Shown here: positions 1 to 10,856 of the stretch, piece by piece
Position numbering within the stretch: the first letter of the stretch is position 1
Layout: the number at the start of each line of letters is the position of its first letter
Position numbers and translations under genes: made by a program
Assembly (NCBI GenBank): GCA_963971425.1
Contig: OZ020525.1
Span: forward strand, 9,965,560 to 10,029,559
Source of the DNA: Bryoerythrophyllum caledonicum
Taxonomy: Eukaryota; Streptophyta; Bryopsida; Pottiales; Pottiaceae
Direction: 5' to 3'
Length of the DNA stretch: 64,000 nt
Notes under the pieces: generated by a model
Database searches by the model: none
Seen by the model: the letters and a program-made list of their open reading frames with translations, nothing else
What the model was told of the DNA's origin: nothing

Positions 1-757
1 GGATTTCTCATGCACTTACCCTAAACCCTTAAAATGCACATTTGAAAGAGAATACCTCATCTGCAGGACTGAACACAAACCACATGAGGAATCCAGCAAT
101 TACTACATGACCGTAGTGAAAAATTACCAGATTATAAAAGAAGAACTATACTAAATTTTAATGAAGTTTACTTCCATATGCATAGGAACTCTCTTGGTTC
201 ATGTTACTATTCACTAAGATTTCATTCTCATCACCAAACAAGTCGTCGCAGTTTCATGAATTAAGACATTCTTCATTGCTTTGTGATTGTTGATCTCTCT
301 CCTCACATACAAAACTTCCATTTTGATTCGTACAAGGTTAGAACATTTTTGTATACAATCAAGTAGAGAAAAGCCAAAAAATCACCAATAATTGTGTGTA
401 TATATTTTCTTCACATATGATATGTCAATGCAGAGCTATCAACCTAGTGCACATGTGAACCGCTCTAATTCAAAGTAAAAAAATTCTTGCAAGAATCTAT
501 TGATGGTTAAAGTAGTACACCCTCCAAATTCCACAGTTTTCACTACCAATATACGGTAACTTTAAACACTATAATCTATTTCATCAACCATTGGATGTTG
601 TGCAAAATTTCCCCAAAGTTTAGGCTGTGGGTTAAGTTCAATTCTGTAAGGTTAGATATTAATATTAGTCATTGTATTTCCATCAAACCCGGTTCAAATA
701 AAAAAGCAACAAAAATCTTGGTTTTTCTAGAAACATCCCTGGGCGGTAAAGGGTTAA
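1..757. other. Left flank of the U2 array, no gene seen
   Basis: AT-rich sequence with no convincing coding region. A short telomere-like stretch (ACCCTAAACCCTT) lies at about 18-30. The first sequence shared with the other units, starting at about TAAGCATAGGTAGGGTTT, appears at about 754. I place the left edge of the array there. The small ORF at 595-816 straddles this junction and is not conserved as a protein. Confidence 0.5.
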
Positions 758-1415
758 GCATAGGTAGGGTTTCTGTTGCAATTCCAATCATGCTTTTTGG
801 AATAAACCATGGCTAGGGTTTCATCTGGATTACCCACTTGGAGATCGGGCAGTTTTGTACAGGAATTATCCTATCTTAAGATTTTCTTTTGTAGTTCGGT
901 GATGGTTTGGATCCCTGCGGAGAAGGATGGACATTATTCCATCCTCTCGTTTGCAGTCTGGTGTTGGTCACGCTAATTGGGAGAAAATAAGAGATTCGAA
1001 TTCCAACGTCGAGAAAGTTTAGGTTTTGAGGTCCAACGTCGAGAAAGTTCAGGTTTTGAAGTCCGCTTTGGGGTTAGATTGGATCCCTAGGTGACAAGGA
1101 TGGACATTATTTCATCCTCACTTCTGCAGTCTGGTGTTGGTCACGCTAACTGGGAGGAAACAAGGGTTTCGAAGTTCAACTTCGTGAAAACAGAAGGATT
1201 CAAAGTCCGATTTGGTGTTGCTTAGGTTCCCTCCGGCAGAGGAGGGGGAGGGCTGCGCCGGCCAAGGAAGTAGTGCAAGACCAAGGCGACGCTGGCGAGT
1301 TCGGGTAGCAAGCTACCGAATGGACCCGCACCCGAGAAAAATTAGATTAATATCATGAGGGACGATGTCCCTCGTATCAGATATTAAACTGATAAGAACA
1401 GATACTACACTTGAT

Positions 1416-1474
1416 TAGGGCTTAGGGTTTAGGGTTTAAGCTAAAGGACGCCCTTGTAACCCTAAACCCTAAAC
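1416..1474. repeat. Inverted telomere-like repeats inside U2-A
   Basis: About two and a half TTTAGGG-type units (1416-1440) are followed after a short spacer by about two and a half CCCTAAA units (1458-1474). The two blocks point in opposite directions. They form the left edge of the insertion that splits the U2 copy. TTTAGGG is the common telomere unit of green plants. Confidence 0.75.
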
Positions 1475-1587
1475 TCAGCACTCCATCTTTCAAATTCCGC
1501 ACTCCACTGACTATTCAAAACTTTTGTCCACAAAACCTTTATACACAGGGCCAAATATCTTAATAGCTGAAATGTTCAATAAAATAC

Positions 1588-1626
1588 AAGTGGACTAAAC
1601 AAATAATCTTGTTCTTTAGTCCACTT
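1588..1626. other. 12-bp perfect hairpin within the U2-A insertion
   Basis: AAGTGGACTAAA at 1588-1599 is the exact reverse complement of TTTAGTCCACTT at 1615-1626, with a 15-nt loop. Its role is unknown. Confidence 0.6.
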
Positions 1627-2334
1627 CTTATATTTTCGTGATCTATTCAGCTCATTCGGCCACTTAGACATTAGAGTGCAAAGGTTGAAAATGACCGAAA
1701 AGCCGGGAGAGATACGGTGATTTGCCCTCACCAGCCCGATCTTCTACTCCCAACTTTTCCTCCCCTCGACAATGCATATGGGTCAAAGCACCAATAATTT
1801 ACAAGATGTTAGCTGAACTAATTTCACATGAGTTTGTCTTGTAATATATCTGCAGATCATATGTCTTACATTGAATGTACAAATTATCACAACTTTGGCT
1901 CCTGAAATCACCACAGTAATGATAAGATTCACATCAGAGTTTCAACACAAATCATTGAAAGAACTGAAAATACATGAGTTCTGGCCATCCATCTTTTTTT
2001 CTTTCAAAGTAAGTCGCATAACTCTCCACTCCTTCCCGGTGACCCAATGGTTGTCGAATGTGAACCAGCCAAACAAACTCTACACAGCTCAAATGGCACA
2101 ACTGAGATATCTTTGAATACATGTCAACCCTGAAACGAAGTTTTCTTTTCCTCTGGCAAGAAGAACTACCACGTTGTCCACAGCACTCTACGAAGTGATT
2201 TATGATGGGAAAAGGTCGCTCTACAAGAATATTACAAGCAAAACTGGGTACATCAAAGTATGTGACTCTCTCACGTCAAATTGATCGACAGAATCCTACA
2301 CACTTTTGAGGCATGCTAAAACGACATATGAACT

Positions 2335-2475
2335 TCACAGGAGTGGAGCGCTGAGTCCGATGCCCAGCTCCTCTGCAAGCCCATCCCAAAAAGGTAACAT
2401 CGTAACCAAAGCAAGCAGTATGACGACGGAGAGGCCTTCATTTCTCACGTTTCCTACTTCGCTGACATCGTTCAT
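2335..2475 (-). CDS. 46-codon single-helix membrane peptide ORF, unit A copy
   Basis: The ORF starts at the ATG at 2475 and encodes 46 residues. A short N-terminal part (MNDVSEVGN) is followed by a hydrophobic stretch (LSVVILLALVTMLPF, about residues 15-29) and an acidic tail (DGLAEELGIG) ending in APLL. The same ORF, same length and same stop position, occurs in units B and C; unit D has an early stop. I do not recognise the family. It may be the last exon of a larger gene cut by the neighbouring LINE-derived insertion, because the bases coding its first residues are repeated at the far side of that insertion. Whether it is expressed is unknown. Confidence 0.35.
   Translation of the reverse strand: MNDVSEVGNVRNEGLSVVILLALVTMLPFWDGLAEELGIGLSAPLL
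2444..2474. repeat. Left copy of the 31-bp direct repeat flanking the LINE-derived insertion
   Basis: The stretch starting CTCACGTTTCCTACTTCGCT and ending GTTCA recurs, mutated, at about 7856-7887 on the other side of the LINE-derived segment. Equivalent pairs occur in unit B (12766-12796 and 15731-15761) and the other units. It looks like a long target-site duplication. Confidence 0.6.
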
Positions 2476-5219
2476 GTAAATCCCGAATTAGGTTGAAGAG
2501 AGGCGAAGGACATGGTGACGCGAAAGCGACACAACGGAACAACCAATGAGGTCCAACCGACAGGGGGTGGAAATGGCAAGAAAGGGGCACATAATCCACA
2601 AGCAAAGAGGGAGAGGGAGATTCACAATGGAAAAGCCAAAGTCAAGAGAAAGTTCTTGCCAAGAGAACAATCTGCCCCATAGGAGAGAAGCCCAGAGAAA
2701 GTCTAAACGAAAGAAAAACAATAACCACAAACTAATCAGGTTCAATAGAAAAGAAAGAGCCAGAAGCGAGAACTACCACGAAGGACAATGCATTCAGATT
2801 TTGGGCCAGGGAATCTGAAGCCAAGACAATGGTCTCTAAGAGTATCTCGACCGCGGGCCCCCATCTCGGCAGACCTGCCCGGTTTGGAGGGTCTGGGTGG
2901 TAGTGCTCCCGCACCGCGGGCCCTAGAGACGCTAGACTTGAGTGGCTAGATGGAGGGAGTTGAATCAAAAACGGGATAATCATACATTATGGTAGGTGCC
3001 TCCAAAAATTTGATGGGCGGGAGGAGCAACAATGTGCTACCAGGTGTCAGCATGGCACAAGCTGCGCCACTAGTATCGAAGGATTTTTTTTTCAGGCCCA
3101 CCATTGATGCCATCTACGGCAGATGCAATAGTGGCGATTGCGGTTTGATGTTTATTTTGGGCCTGTGGTGCATGGTTTCCCAAATTGATGATTGTAGGGC
3201 TAGTTTGCGAGGATTCTCCTAGGAACAATCCACCCAGATTTTAGGCCGTGGGTGGAGGTGCTTTAACCGCGGAGAGAGAATCTGGGAGGACGAAACAACT
3301 ACGAGGGGTTTCTAAAGAGCGCACACCAGCTGCTCATTGAGTGAGACCAAGGCAGAGTTGAGGGACCAAAGATCCTAGCCATCTTGAGACACAGGGAAGG
3401 GGGCACTTCTACCTTAAGAGTTTTGTAACTAGAAATCATTTTAAGCCTTGAGATCTTCATGAGACTGAATTTGTCAAGTAGGCCCCAGAGAGATTTGGGG
3501 TGAGGTTGGGGAGATTGAAAGAGGTATAGTAGAAGGCCATTGTGGAGGTCTTCTATGATCCTTTCAAGAACTTCGTCCGTTGTAATAGCTTGACCCACCA
3601 GCGGGATTTGCGAGCCACAGAGAGATAAGGTAGGGGAAAGAGCCTTGTGAGTTTGTAGAAAACGGACGAGGTTGGGAGTGTTGGTTACAGAAACTCTTGA
3701 ACTTGTTGGCAAGGTCCCAGGTAAAAAACTTGCAATGGGATACGAGGTTCTAATGAACCTCATTTAAGGGAGAACAAAAAAAACTCCTCCCTTGCTCGAA
3801 GTAGAGCGGAAGATTGCCTCTTTTTCATGTTGATTGTCAGATTTGGCACTCGACATCCATTTTGTTAGCTTCTACCACGTGCCCATCTCGGCTTCAACGA
3901 TCAACTGGCAAGCACAAAAGAGCGCCAAGCCAACATGAAATTCACCACTGCGCAAATCATATGCGCATTTCTCACACCAAATGAACCATGTGCAGCACAT
4001 TCAAAGAATTTCCCTGGGGGTTTTGTCCATCGTTGAAGGACAATTCTATACTTGCAAGAGACCTAGCCCCGCCTCCTACAAACCAACAGCTCCGAGAAGA
4101 GAAAGAAGACTTGATAAGGCCTCTACCAGCCTGTGATATAAGGTTGAAAACTTGAAATTATACAATTAACGTTCACCTTGTCCCATACTCCTTGGACGAA
4201 GGGGCATGAGGGAAAATATGTTCTAGCGTCTCCCACTCGGCGAGGTTGCACAAATTGCAGAGGCTTGAGTATTCAGGGCCTAGGCGCCTAGGATGTGAGA
4301 GTTAAAACAAATGTTGTAACAAAGAGTTCTTCAATGGAGGGGGTGGATTTCTTGATTTTTGGCCAAACCTCCAATGTGACCACCCAGATCTCATGCCAAA
4401 GTGGGCTCCTTTTATCGCAGACTTTCTAGCCTTTGAGAAGCCACTCCTTGTCTTCAGGCCAACACCCCCTTTGCAAAAGCTTTAACTGGGTGACATTGTG
4501 TTGGAAAAACACTTTCTAGGGCTTGGACCTAGGTTCTATCCCCCTTGTAACCATCTTCGCCAAGAGAGCAGATGCTTAAGCATACGGATCTAGGATCTTA
4601 ATGCCTCTGTAGGATATTCCGAGAGTTGCTGAAGCCTGGGCAACCCTAGCACAAGGATTGCCCTCAGCATTCCGATCCAGATATAATTGCAAACCATCGT
4701 GCAAACCTTAGCAAGAACGCTTCAAGCCAAGTCTGCAACACTAGCAATGTATCAATTAGATGCAAAGATGACCTAGTTTGCGACGAGAATCTTAGTTGCT
4801 ATCAAAAGAAGTTTATTTTGTTGGATGCTCATCTTCCTTGGACTTGGAAAAGCACCTTAGCATTCTTGTCTTGCTTGTTCATATTGAACCTACGCAAGAA
4901 CCCAAGACTCATGCCCGAAAAGCCCTGAGGCACTCTCCGAAGGCCTAGAACTTCTCCCTTGCTCCAAGTCTTGAGGTTGAAAGTAGCCCAAATGGCGGCA
5001 CTTTTGCTCTAGTTGGCGCAGAAGCATGTACCCCTCAACAGATTTGGAGGACATTGAAAGCTTTGGTGAGGTTCTTTGGTGTGCCCTAGAGGTTCAAGCT
5101 AGAATTGTTGGTAAATAGAGATTGAATCGTGAGCTACTTCTTGTTTGGCATAACTAGGCCCTCAACATCATAGCGAGGGTTGTTGAACACGTGAGGAAGC
5201 ACATCCGCAATGAATAAGA

Positions 5220-5404
5220 TATTGGAAGTACGTGCTTGTGCGTTCCTCATTCATCCTCCGTTCATCCATGGCGGCTCTCATCTTTGATAGGACCGTAGCT
5301 TTACTTCCTGATTTAGGTAGGAGTAGTCAATATATTAGGTAGCACTTCTCTCATTGTAAACCATCTCTTGTGTTAATACACCACTGCACATAGTCCATTC
5401 AACA
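5220..5404 (+). repeat. 5' LTR of the non-autonomous element
   Basis: Begins TATTGGAAGTACG and ends CATTCAACA. It is the direct partner of 7325-7509. The two differ at scattered positions, which argues against a recent insertion. Confidence 0.85.
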
Positions 5405-5416
5405 TGGTATCAGAGC
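5405..5416 (+). promoter_or_regulatory. Primer-binding site, initiator Met-tRNA type
   Basis: TGGTATCAGAGC directly abuts the 5' LTR. This is the classic complement to the 3' end of plant initiator tRNA-Met used by many copia-like and TRIM elements. Confidence 0.85.
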
Positions 5417-7324
5417 GTCGTTCTCCATCCACATATTGTGTCTGAATGTTCTTGTTCTTCACTACAAGAAATCTTTCTCAGCAACACACCTTCTCACTCT
5501 CATCGTAGGGTTGTGCATTCTCACACTATTTAGCTTAACCCCTAAGGTACTGTGACAGTTTTACACCAAAAACACTTCAAAATTGTTGGATTCTAGTGCA
5601 ACGAACAGAGAAGGAAACCAAAACTTTGAAAACTAGTTTTGACCGTAGGATCTCAATTAAGACTTATTAAGTAATATATTTCCAAAAATTCATACACTTT
5701 GACCGCACAGATTGAGAGATTATAGTGTTTGAAGTCAAGCAAATGGTTCATTTTCTTCCCTGCGTTTAGTGGATCAGCAGACTTTGACTTCACTTGATGT
5801 CAAATTTTTGCACTATACAAGGTCTAAATCTATTACCATCTTGTTAAGCATGATGTTATTTCATTATACACCAATTTTTAGAGGTAGAGGATAGGTGTAG
5901 CATATTCAAAACAATTGTGCTAGGAGTGGAGGTTTGAATTTTTCCCATTCACACTTTAATTTTTTGTGAAATTAATATGTTTTAGACTGATAATCCGAAT
6001 GGTCAATAAGAAGGTTTACACCACATATTGTTGTGGAAAAAATAAAAAAGTCAAAGATGTAAAGATATCTAGGTTTTAAGTGGAAAAGATTAAGTTTTTT
6101 TGGTACCTTGCCTGACAATGAGTGACAATGTGTGAAAATGTTTGACTTGGGTTGGTATGCTATTTTTCACTAAAGACAACAACTTTTTTTTGACAATATG
6201 AAGGGAAACAATATTACTTGCGAGTATTGAAAATCTCACATTGAATAGAGTGTCCTAGCAAAAGTTTTTGGAGGTGCCCGAGGTACCCGCTCTCCCCATT
6301 GAAATTCAAAATCCAATAACTTTTTCATCAAATGTCCAATTTAGGAAAAAAAATATTTTCATACTAAGGTCTTGGTAATGCCTTTCTATGGCAATAATGT
6401 CAAAGAGGAATGTTGAAAATTGACACCATAGGAACCTGACTAAACTTTCAAAAAGCCTATTTTTGACACTTGGTCCATTAGGGGTTAAACACCACTGATC
6501 TACTAGATATATCACGGGCATCGACCCAAACCATAAGCTCACAAGCCACTGTTTTTCCTTACTGTACTTGAGTAATCTCACTCACATTCACCTAGGGCAT
6601 CGTCCCTCGTTTCCATAGTCAAACAGCTGACATTTTTACCAAACCCCTCTCTCGTCACAAGTTTGAAAAACATAGAGATACACTAGGTATCACTAGCTTT
6701 TTACACTAGCCAAATCCTCTTAGATATAAGACAGCCTTCTCCATATCCTTAAAACCTCAAAATTCGGCACCACTAAGTCCTTTAACTTGGCGCTCGCATT
6801 CTTTCCAAGTATAAAACAGACCAGTACTGTACCTCTTCTTACAGCATACACTTTAAACCTACTACCGAATCCTAGTACTGATTTCTCTCCTGAAACCCTA
6901 ACATCCCTTATGGAATCTAGACCAAAACTCTCCTTCACAGTTTTGTCCTTACCGCTCGATGAAGCTCAAAGCGATGGCACCTTCTCCGAAGACCATTCAT
7001 CTTGCCTCCCTGTACACGGCACAACATCGCCACTGCAAAACAGGTGACCTCATCGACCAACGACCTCTCCCAAGGCACCGAAGAACGTCGCCTAAATCCG
7101 CAGCAACAAGTACACAGTCATCACCACCTAGTCAACGAACAATTCCACCTACGAACACAACATCCTCTCTTCAACGTTCTTCATCACAACAACAAAGCCG
7201 GGATTGTACAAAAAAATCCCTACCAACTCCCTTGCAGTACTCATCGTCGACGTCGTGTCTTGCTGCAACTTTTCCTATTCTGTACAGACCACTTATAGAA
7301 TATCACTCACAGGAGTCGCAGGGG

Positions 7325-7509
7325 TATTGGAAGTACGCGCCTGTGCGTTCCTCATTCATCCTCCGTTCATCCATGGCGGCTCTCATCTCTGATAGGACCG
7401 CAACTCTACTTCTTGATTAACGTAGCAATAGTTACTATATTAGTTTGCACTTCTCCCAATGTTAACCATCTCTTGTGTTAATACACCACTGGACATAGTC
7501 CATTTAACA
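7325..7509 (+). repeat. 3' LTR of the non-autonomous element
   Basis: Begins TATTGGAAGTACG and ends CATTTAACA, followed by the target duplication TAAGT. It is preceded by the purine-rich AGGAGTCGCAGGGG, a weak polypurine-tract candidate. Confidence 0.85.
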
Positions 7510-9415
7510 TAAGTAGAGGTGCGCAGACATAGGGCATCACTACGGTATCCTTCTTTCCATTTGGAATTCTTGACCAACCTCGCCATTCACCGAGATCGAA
7601 GATTGCACGTCCTCGTAGAACGTTGCTACCCACCAAATCCGGATTTTTGAGAAGCCCATTTCTCGCATGGTCTCTTGTAGGAAAGTCCAGTTCACCTTGT
7701 CGTAAGCCTTTTCGAAGTGGATGGCAAGGATAACGAGGTCCTGGTTCGAAGATTTGGCCCATTCCATTGATTTGTAAGCGGGGAAAACATTGTCTAATAT
7801 GTGACAACTATTAACAAAACCCGTCTGAGACGTGTTGATCCATTCTACTTCATTCACTTAGGTTTCCTACTTTGCTTACATCGTTCAAGCACGGCTTCTT
7901 TGGCGCTCTATGCATAAAAGTGTGAGCACTGCAGATTCATCACATGTTTCCTATGCTTTCTTTATAAATCATTTACTTCACCACATTATCAGTTTTGTTG
8001 TCGATTACTTCACGCTTCTTTGATATCTTCCTTTTCATTTCTCATCATTATCAACGAAAGCTATTCAGGCTCCTCTTCCTTTGTTTTCTTCCTTTGAGTG
8101 CAAGGGGTGAAACAAGCCACACATGAAGTGGATGACGCAACTCTCAAAAGCAATTTACTCTTTCATATCAAAGCAGGGCATGAGGAGGATGACATAACTC
8201 ATACACAAGGTTTACTCTTTCACTAAGAGTCGTATCTACATTAGTCATGTGACTTTTAAGCAACGTGCATAGTACACATCACACCGTAAAGAAAGGAGTA
8301 AGAGTGGGTTCTCATACGGACCTCCACACCACAACATTACTCAATGAAAACTGCTAAAACTTCTCATGCACCTCTCCTAGATTCACACACAAAGCACAAC
8401 CTTACCAAATTCAAGTGACTCGGTGACCAATCTGGAGATTGGTCAGTTTTTGCTTAATTTCAAACATGGTTAGGGTTTTGCAATTTGATATGAATCATGG
8501 TACGAGTTTCTCATTAAAGAACCATTTGAAGATTGGGAAGTAGTAAGGTAGAGGCACCCAATTCCGATCGGTCACCAAATTCCAATCAGTCGAGTATGCA
8601 TGGCATGGTGCATGAAAATGGTAAATGCATGAAATGGTGCATGAAGCGACCCGGAACCGATAACTCAAAATCTGAAAACACCAGTCATTATCGGCATTGA
8701 ATCATGAAGTGTGCAATTTTGGGTTGCTCCACCTCAATTGAACTCTCATTGGTGGCCTTGCCTTGAAAGTCGAGTAAGGCCGATCACCATTGGGTACTCT
8801 CCATGAGCTGGTTTCCCATGGCATGTCTTCTCTCTTTTACTCACTCTTATTTATTGGCATTCGGCAAAGGAGGGCACCAAATCTCACCTACTCTACAATT
8901 TGATTAATGGCTCTAGTGGTTTCTGGGCTTTTAGATTTTGTATAAAGTGCAAATCTTTGTGATTAAATTTGAATTTTTTTTGTTGAGTTTCAATCCTAAT
9001 TCTGCATCTTTCTACATAAATGTGTATGTTACACTATGTCAATGGAGTCCCGAAATGGCTTAAGTGATCGGAATTGGGTGCCTCTACCTTAATGCACTCC
9101 AGTCGAGCTCAGGATCTTATTGCGGTTTGGTGTTGGGCATAGGTAGGGTTTCTTTTGCAGTTCCAATCATGCTATTTCAGAATAGATCATGGCTAGGGTT
9201 TCTTCTGGATTACTCATTTCGAGATTGGCAAGTCTTGTATATTTCAGGGAACCCTGAAGGACAAGGATGAACATTATTTCATCCTCCCTTCTGCGGTCTA
9301 TTGTTGGTCACGCCAACTTGGAGAATAATAGGGTTTCGACCTCCGACTTCGAGAAAACAAGGGGTTAGTAGTCCGATTTGGTGTTGCTTTGGGTCCCTCC
9401 GGGAGAGGAGGGGGA

Positions 9416-9607
9416 GGGCTGCGCCGGCCAAGGAAGTAGTGCAAGACCAAGGCGACGCTCGCGAGTCCGGGTAGCAAGCTACCGAATGGACCCGCACCCG
9501 AGAAAAATTAGATTAATATCATGAGGGACGATGTCCCTCGTATCAGGTATTAAACTGATAAGAACAGATACTACACTTGATCTTAGCCAAAAGGCCGAGA
9601 AAGGTAT
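9416..9607 (-). ncRNA. U2: U2 spliceosomal snRNA, unit B copy
   Basis: The RNA pairs with the intron branch site in the spliceosome. The minus strand reads ATACCTTTCTCGGCC at the 5' end, then GTGTAGTATCTG (branch-point recognition), the stem-loop II region, an Sm-like AATTTTTC, and two 3' stem-loops, the last closed by CCTTGG...CCTTGG. Length is about 192 nt, as expected for plant U2; the exact 3' end is inferred. This copy has one change in stem-loop IIa (AATACCTGAT, where the other copies have AATATCTGAT). The upstream region has GACCCATA at -62 to -69, a weak match to the plant snRNA upstream element. Confidence 0.9.
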
Positions 9608-10635
9608 GCCTCTCCTCTCTCACCCGCCCGCTCTTCTACTCCCAACTTCGCCTCCCCTCCACAATGCTTATGGGTCAAACCACCAACAAGCGTGTCACTC
9701 ACTCCTCCTTCCTGCACTTTTCAGTGAGAGACTGCTGTCCTGTGCTATTGGGGTGACTCGTTTGACACCCTGCGATATCGAGGCCATACTGAGGCGTTCC
9801 ACTTGTGGATTTCACAATTTAGTTGTAATCTTCCTGTAAAGGTTGTCTGCGATGAATAGGGATGAGCCACAATTATGTATTTCACCTTGTCCTCAACCCG
9901 CTCAGAACTTTAGGTATTATACCCAAGTTGTGATACTCCAGTAATACTATTCTGAATCCCCTGTAATACCATGCTTTCGAATTTGAATGTCTGCTGGAAA
10001 CGATTTGTGTGCAAGCACTTTCATGCTTAGATGTCACGTTCGTGCTTAGATGTGTGACTCATGACCTGAGTTTGCGATGAAGGGATTTTCGTACACAATA
10101 TGTTCCGTCCTGCTGTTTTTACAAGATGTTAGCTGAACTAATTTCACATGAGTTTGTCTTAAAATATATCTGCAGATCATATGTCTTATATTGAATGTAC
10201 AAATTATCAAAAGTTTGGCTCCTGAAATCACTACAGTAATGATAAGATTCACACCAGAGTTTCAACACAAATCATTGAAAGAACTGAAAATACATGAGTT
10301 CTGGCCATCCATCTTCTTTTCTTTCAATGTAAGTCGCATAACTCTCCACTCCTTCCCGGTGACCCAATGGTTGTTGAATGTGAACCAGCCAGAAAAATCT
10401 CTACACAACTCAAATGGCACAACTGAGATATCTTTGAATACATGCATGACCCTGAAACGAAGTTTTCTTTTCCTCTGGCAAGAAGGACGCAGAGAATTAC
10501 TACGTTGTCCACAGCACTCTACAAGATGATTTGGGATGAGAAAAGGTCGCTCTACAAGAATATTACAAGCAAAACTGGGTACATCAAAGTATGTCCAGTG
10601 GCGACCAATAGTCTTCGGACAGTGAACCACCTCTC

Positions 10636-10856
10636 TACACTAAAATTGGTATTTAGTGTTACGCACGGTAAATGACTTATAAATGCTATAAATTTTTACA
10701 CTTGATAAATATTTTTATTGAGAGCACACCCGTATGTACTATCCAAAGAAGAGGATCATTGTAAACATAGTTGGTAAAATTATTTATCACAAGTAAAAAC
10801 TTATAGCATTTACAAGTCATTTACCGTGCATAACACTAAATACCAATTTTAGTATA
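10636..10856. mobile_element. Stowaway-like MITE inside the Tc1 copy
   Basis: Inverted ends read ACTAAAATTGGTATTTAGTG and, on the right, CACTAAATACCAATTTTAGT. The inverted similarity goes deeper, through GGTAAATGACTT and AATGCTAT. TA flanks both ends. Unit D has the empty site (ACCACCTCTCTATGAAG at about 30102), which supports a real insertion in B after the units separated. No coding capacity. Confidence 0.8.

Larger units (their letters stand above)
1250..1716 (-). pseudogene. U2 snRNA pseudogene interrupted by an insertion (unit A)
   Basis: Positions 1250-1415 match the 3' 166 nt of the other U2 copies, from the final stem-loops through the branch-point-recognition region. At 1416 the match stops, exactly where the other copies continue with CTTAGCCAAAAGG, and about 275 bp of foreign sequence starting with telomere-like repeats follows. 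A mutated version of the U2 5' end (AAAAGCCGGGAGAG on the plus strand) and a recognisable promoter flank resume at about 1697. The gene is therefore split near nucleotide 26 and its first nucleotides are altered, so it cannot give a normal U2 RNA. Confidence 0.85.
5220..7509 (+). mobile_element. Non-autonomous LTR retrotransposon, 2.3 kb
   Basis: Two direct 185-bp repeats at 5220-5404 and 7325-7509 are clearly alike and end in CA; the expected TG start is TA in both. The 5' repeat is followed at once by TGGTATCAGAGC, the usual primer-binding site for initiator Met-tRNA. Target duplications are TAAGA (5215-5219) and TAAGT (7510-7514); the empty site reads TGAATAAGTAGAGG in the other units. The 1.9-kb interior has no gag or pol, so the element would need proteins from a relative. 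Orientation follows from the primer site. Confidence 0.85.
4140..7857 (-). pseudogene. Decayed LINE reverse transcriptase, unit A (split by an LTR element)
   Basis: Read on the minus strand, 7857-7540 encodes a plant L1-type reverse transcriptase block: QTGFVNSCHILDN, then FEKAYDKVNWTFL, then GFSKIRIWW. The residue before FEKAYD, where the family has the motif-A Asp, is His here (ILAIHFEKAYD). The part at 5219 down to 4140 corresponds to the thumb and the C-terminal zinc-binding region that unit B shows more clearly. Frames are broken throughout. The LTR element at 5220-7509 splits the pseudogene. LINEs copy themselves by target-primed reverse transcription; this copy is dead. Confidence 0.75.
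758..9136. repeat. U2 tandem unit A (type-1 flank)
   Basis: The unit is bounded by the landmark GCATAGGTAGGGTTTCT, which recurs at 758, 9137, 17203, 28610 and 46970. In order it holds a type-1 U2 flank with repeated CCAACGTCGAGAAAG motifs, a disrupted U2 gene, the 46-codon ORF, a LINE-derived insertion and a spacer running to unit B. Relative to unit B about 430 bp is missing just upstream of the U2 gene (junction near 1795). A 2.3-kb LTR element (5220-7509) sits in the LINE part. The stretch 7890-9136 is spacer with no gene. Confidence 0.85.

Noticed and set aside
595-816. ORF of 73 codons at the left edge
   Set aside because: It crosses the array junction at about 754, so only part is shared with other units, and it has no domain.
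2546-2818. Lys/Arg-rich ORF, with a relative at 43089-43382
   Set aside because: It is a reading frame over the LINE-derived insertion with biased composition, not kept in units B and C.
9279-9497. Minus-strand ORF repeated at 17627 and 47112
   Set aside because: It lies over the U2 3' half and downstream flank; not a protein gene.
9531-9839. Plus-strand ORF of about 102 codons repeated in four units (also at 17846, 29009 and, shorter, at 47364)
   Set aside because: It is the antisense of the U2 snRNA and its promoter; conservation is explained by the RNA gene and unit duplication.
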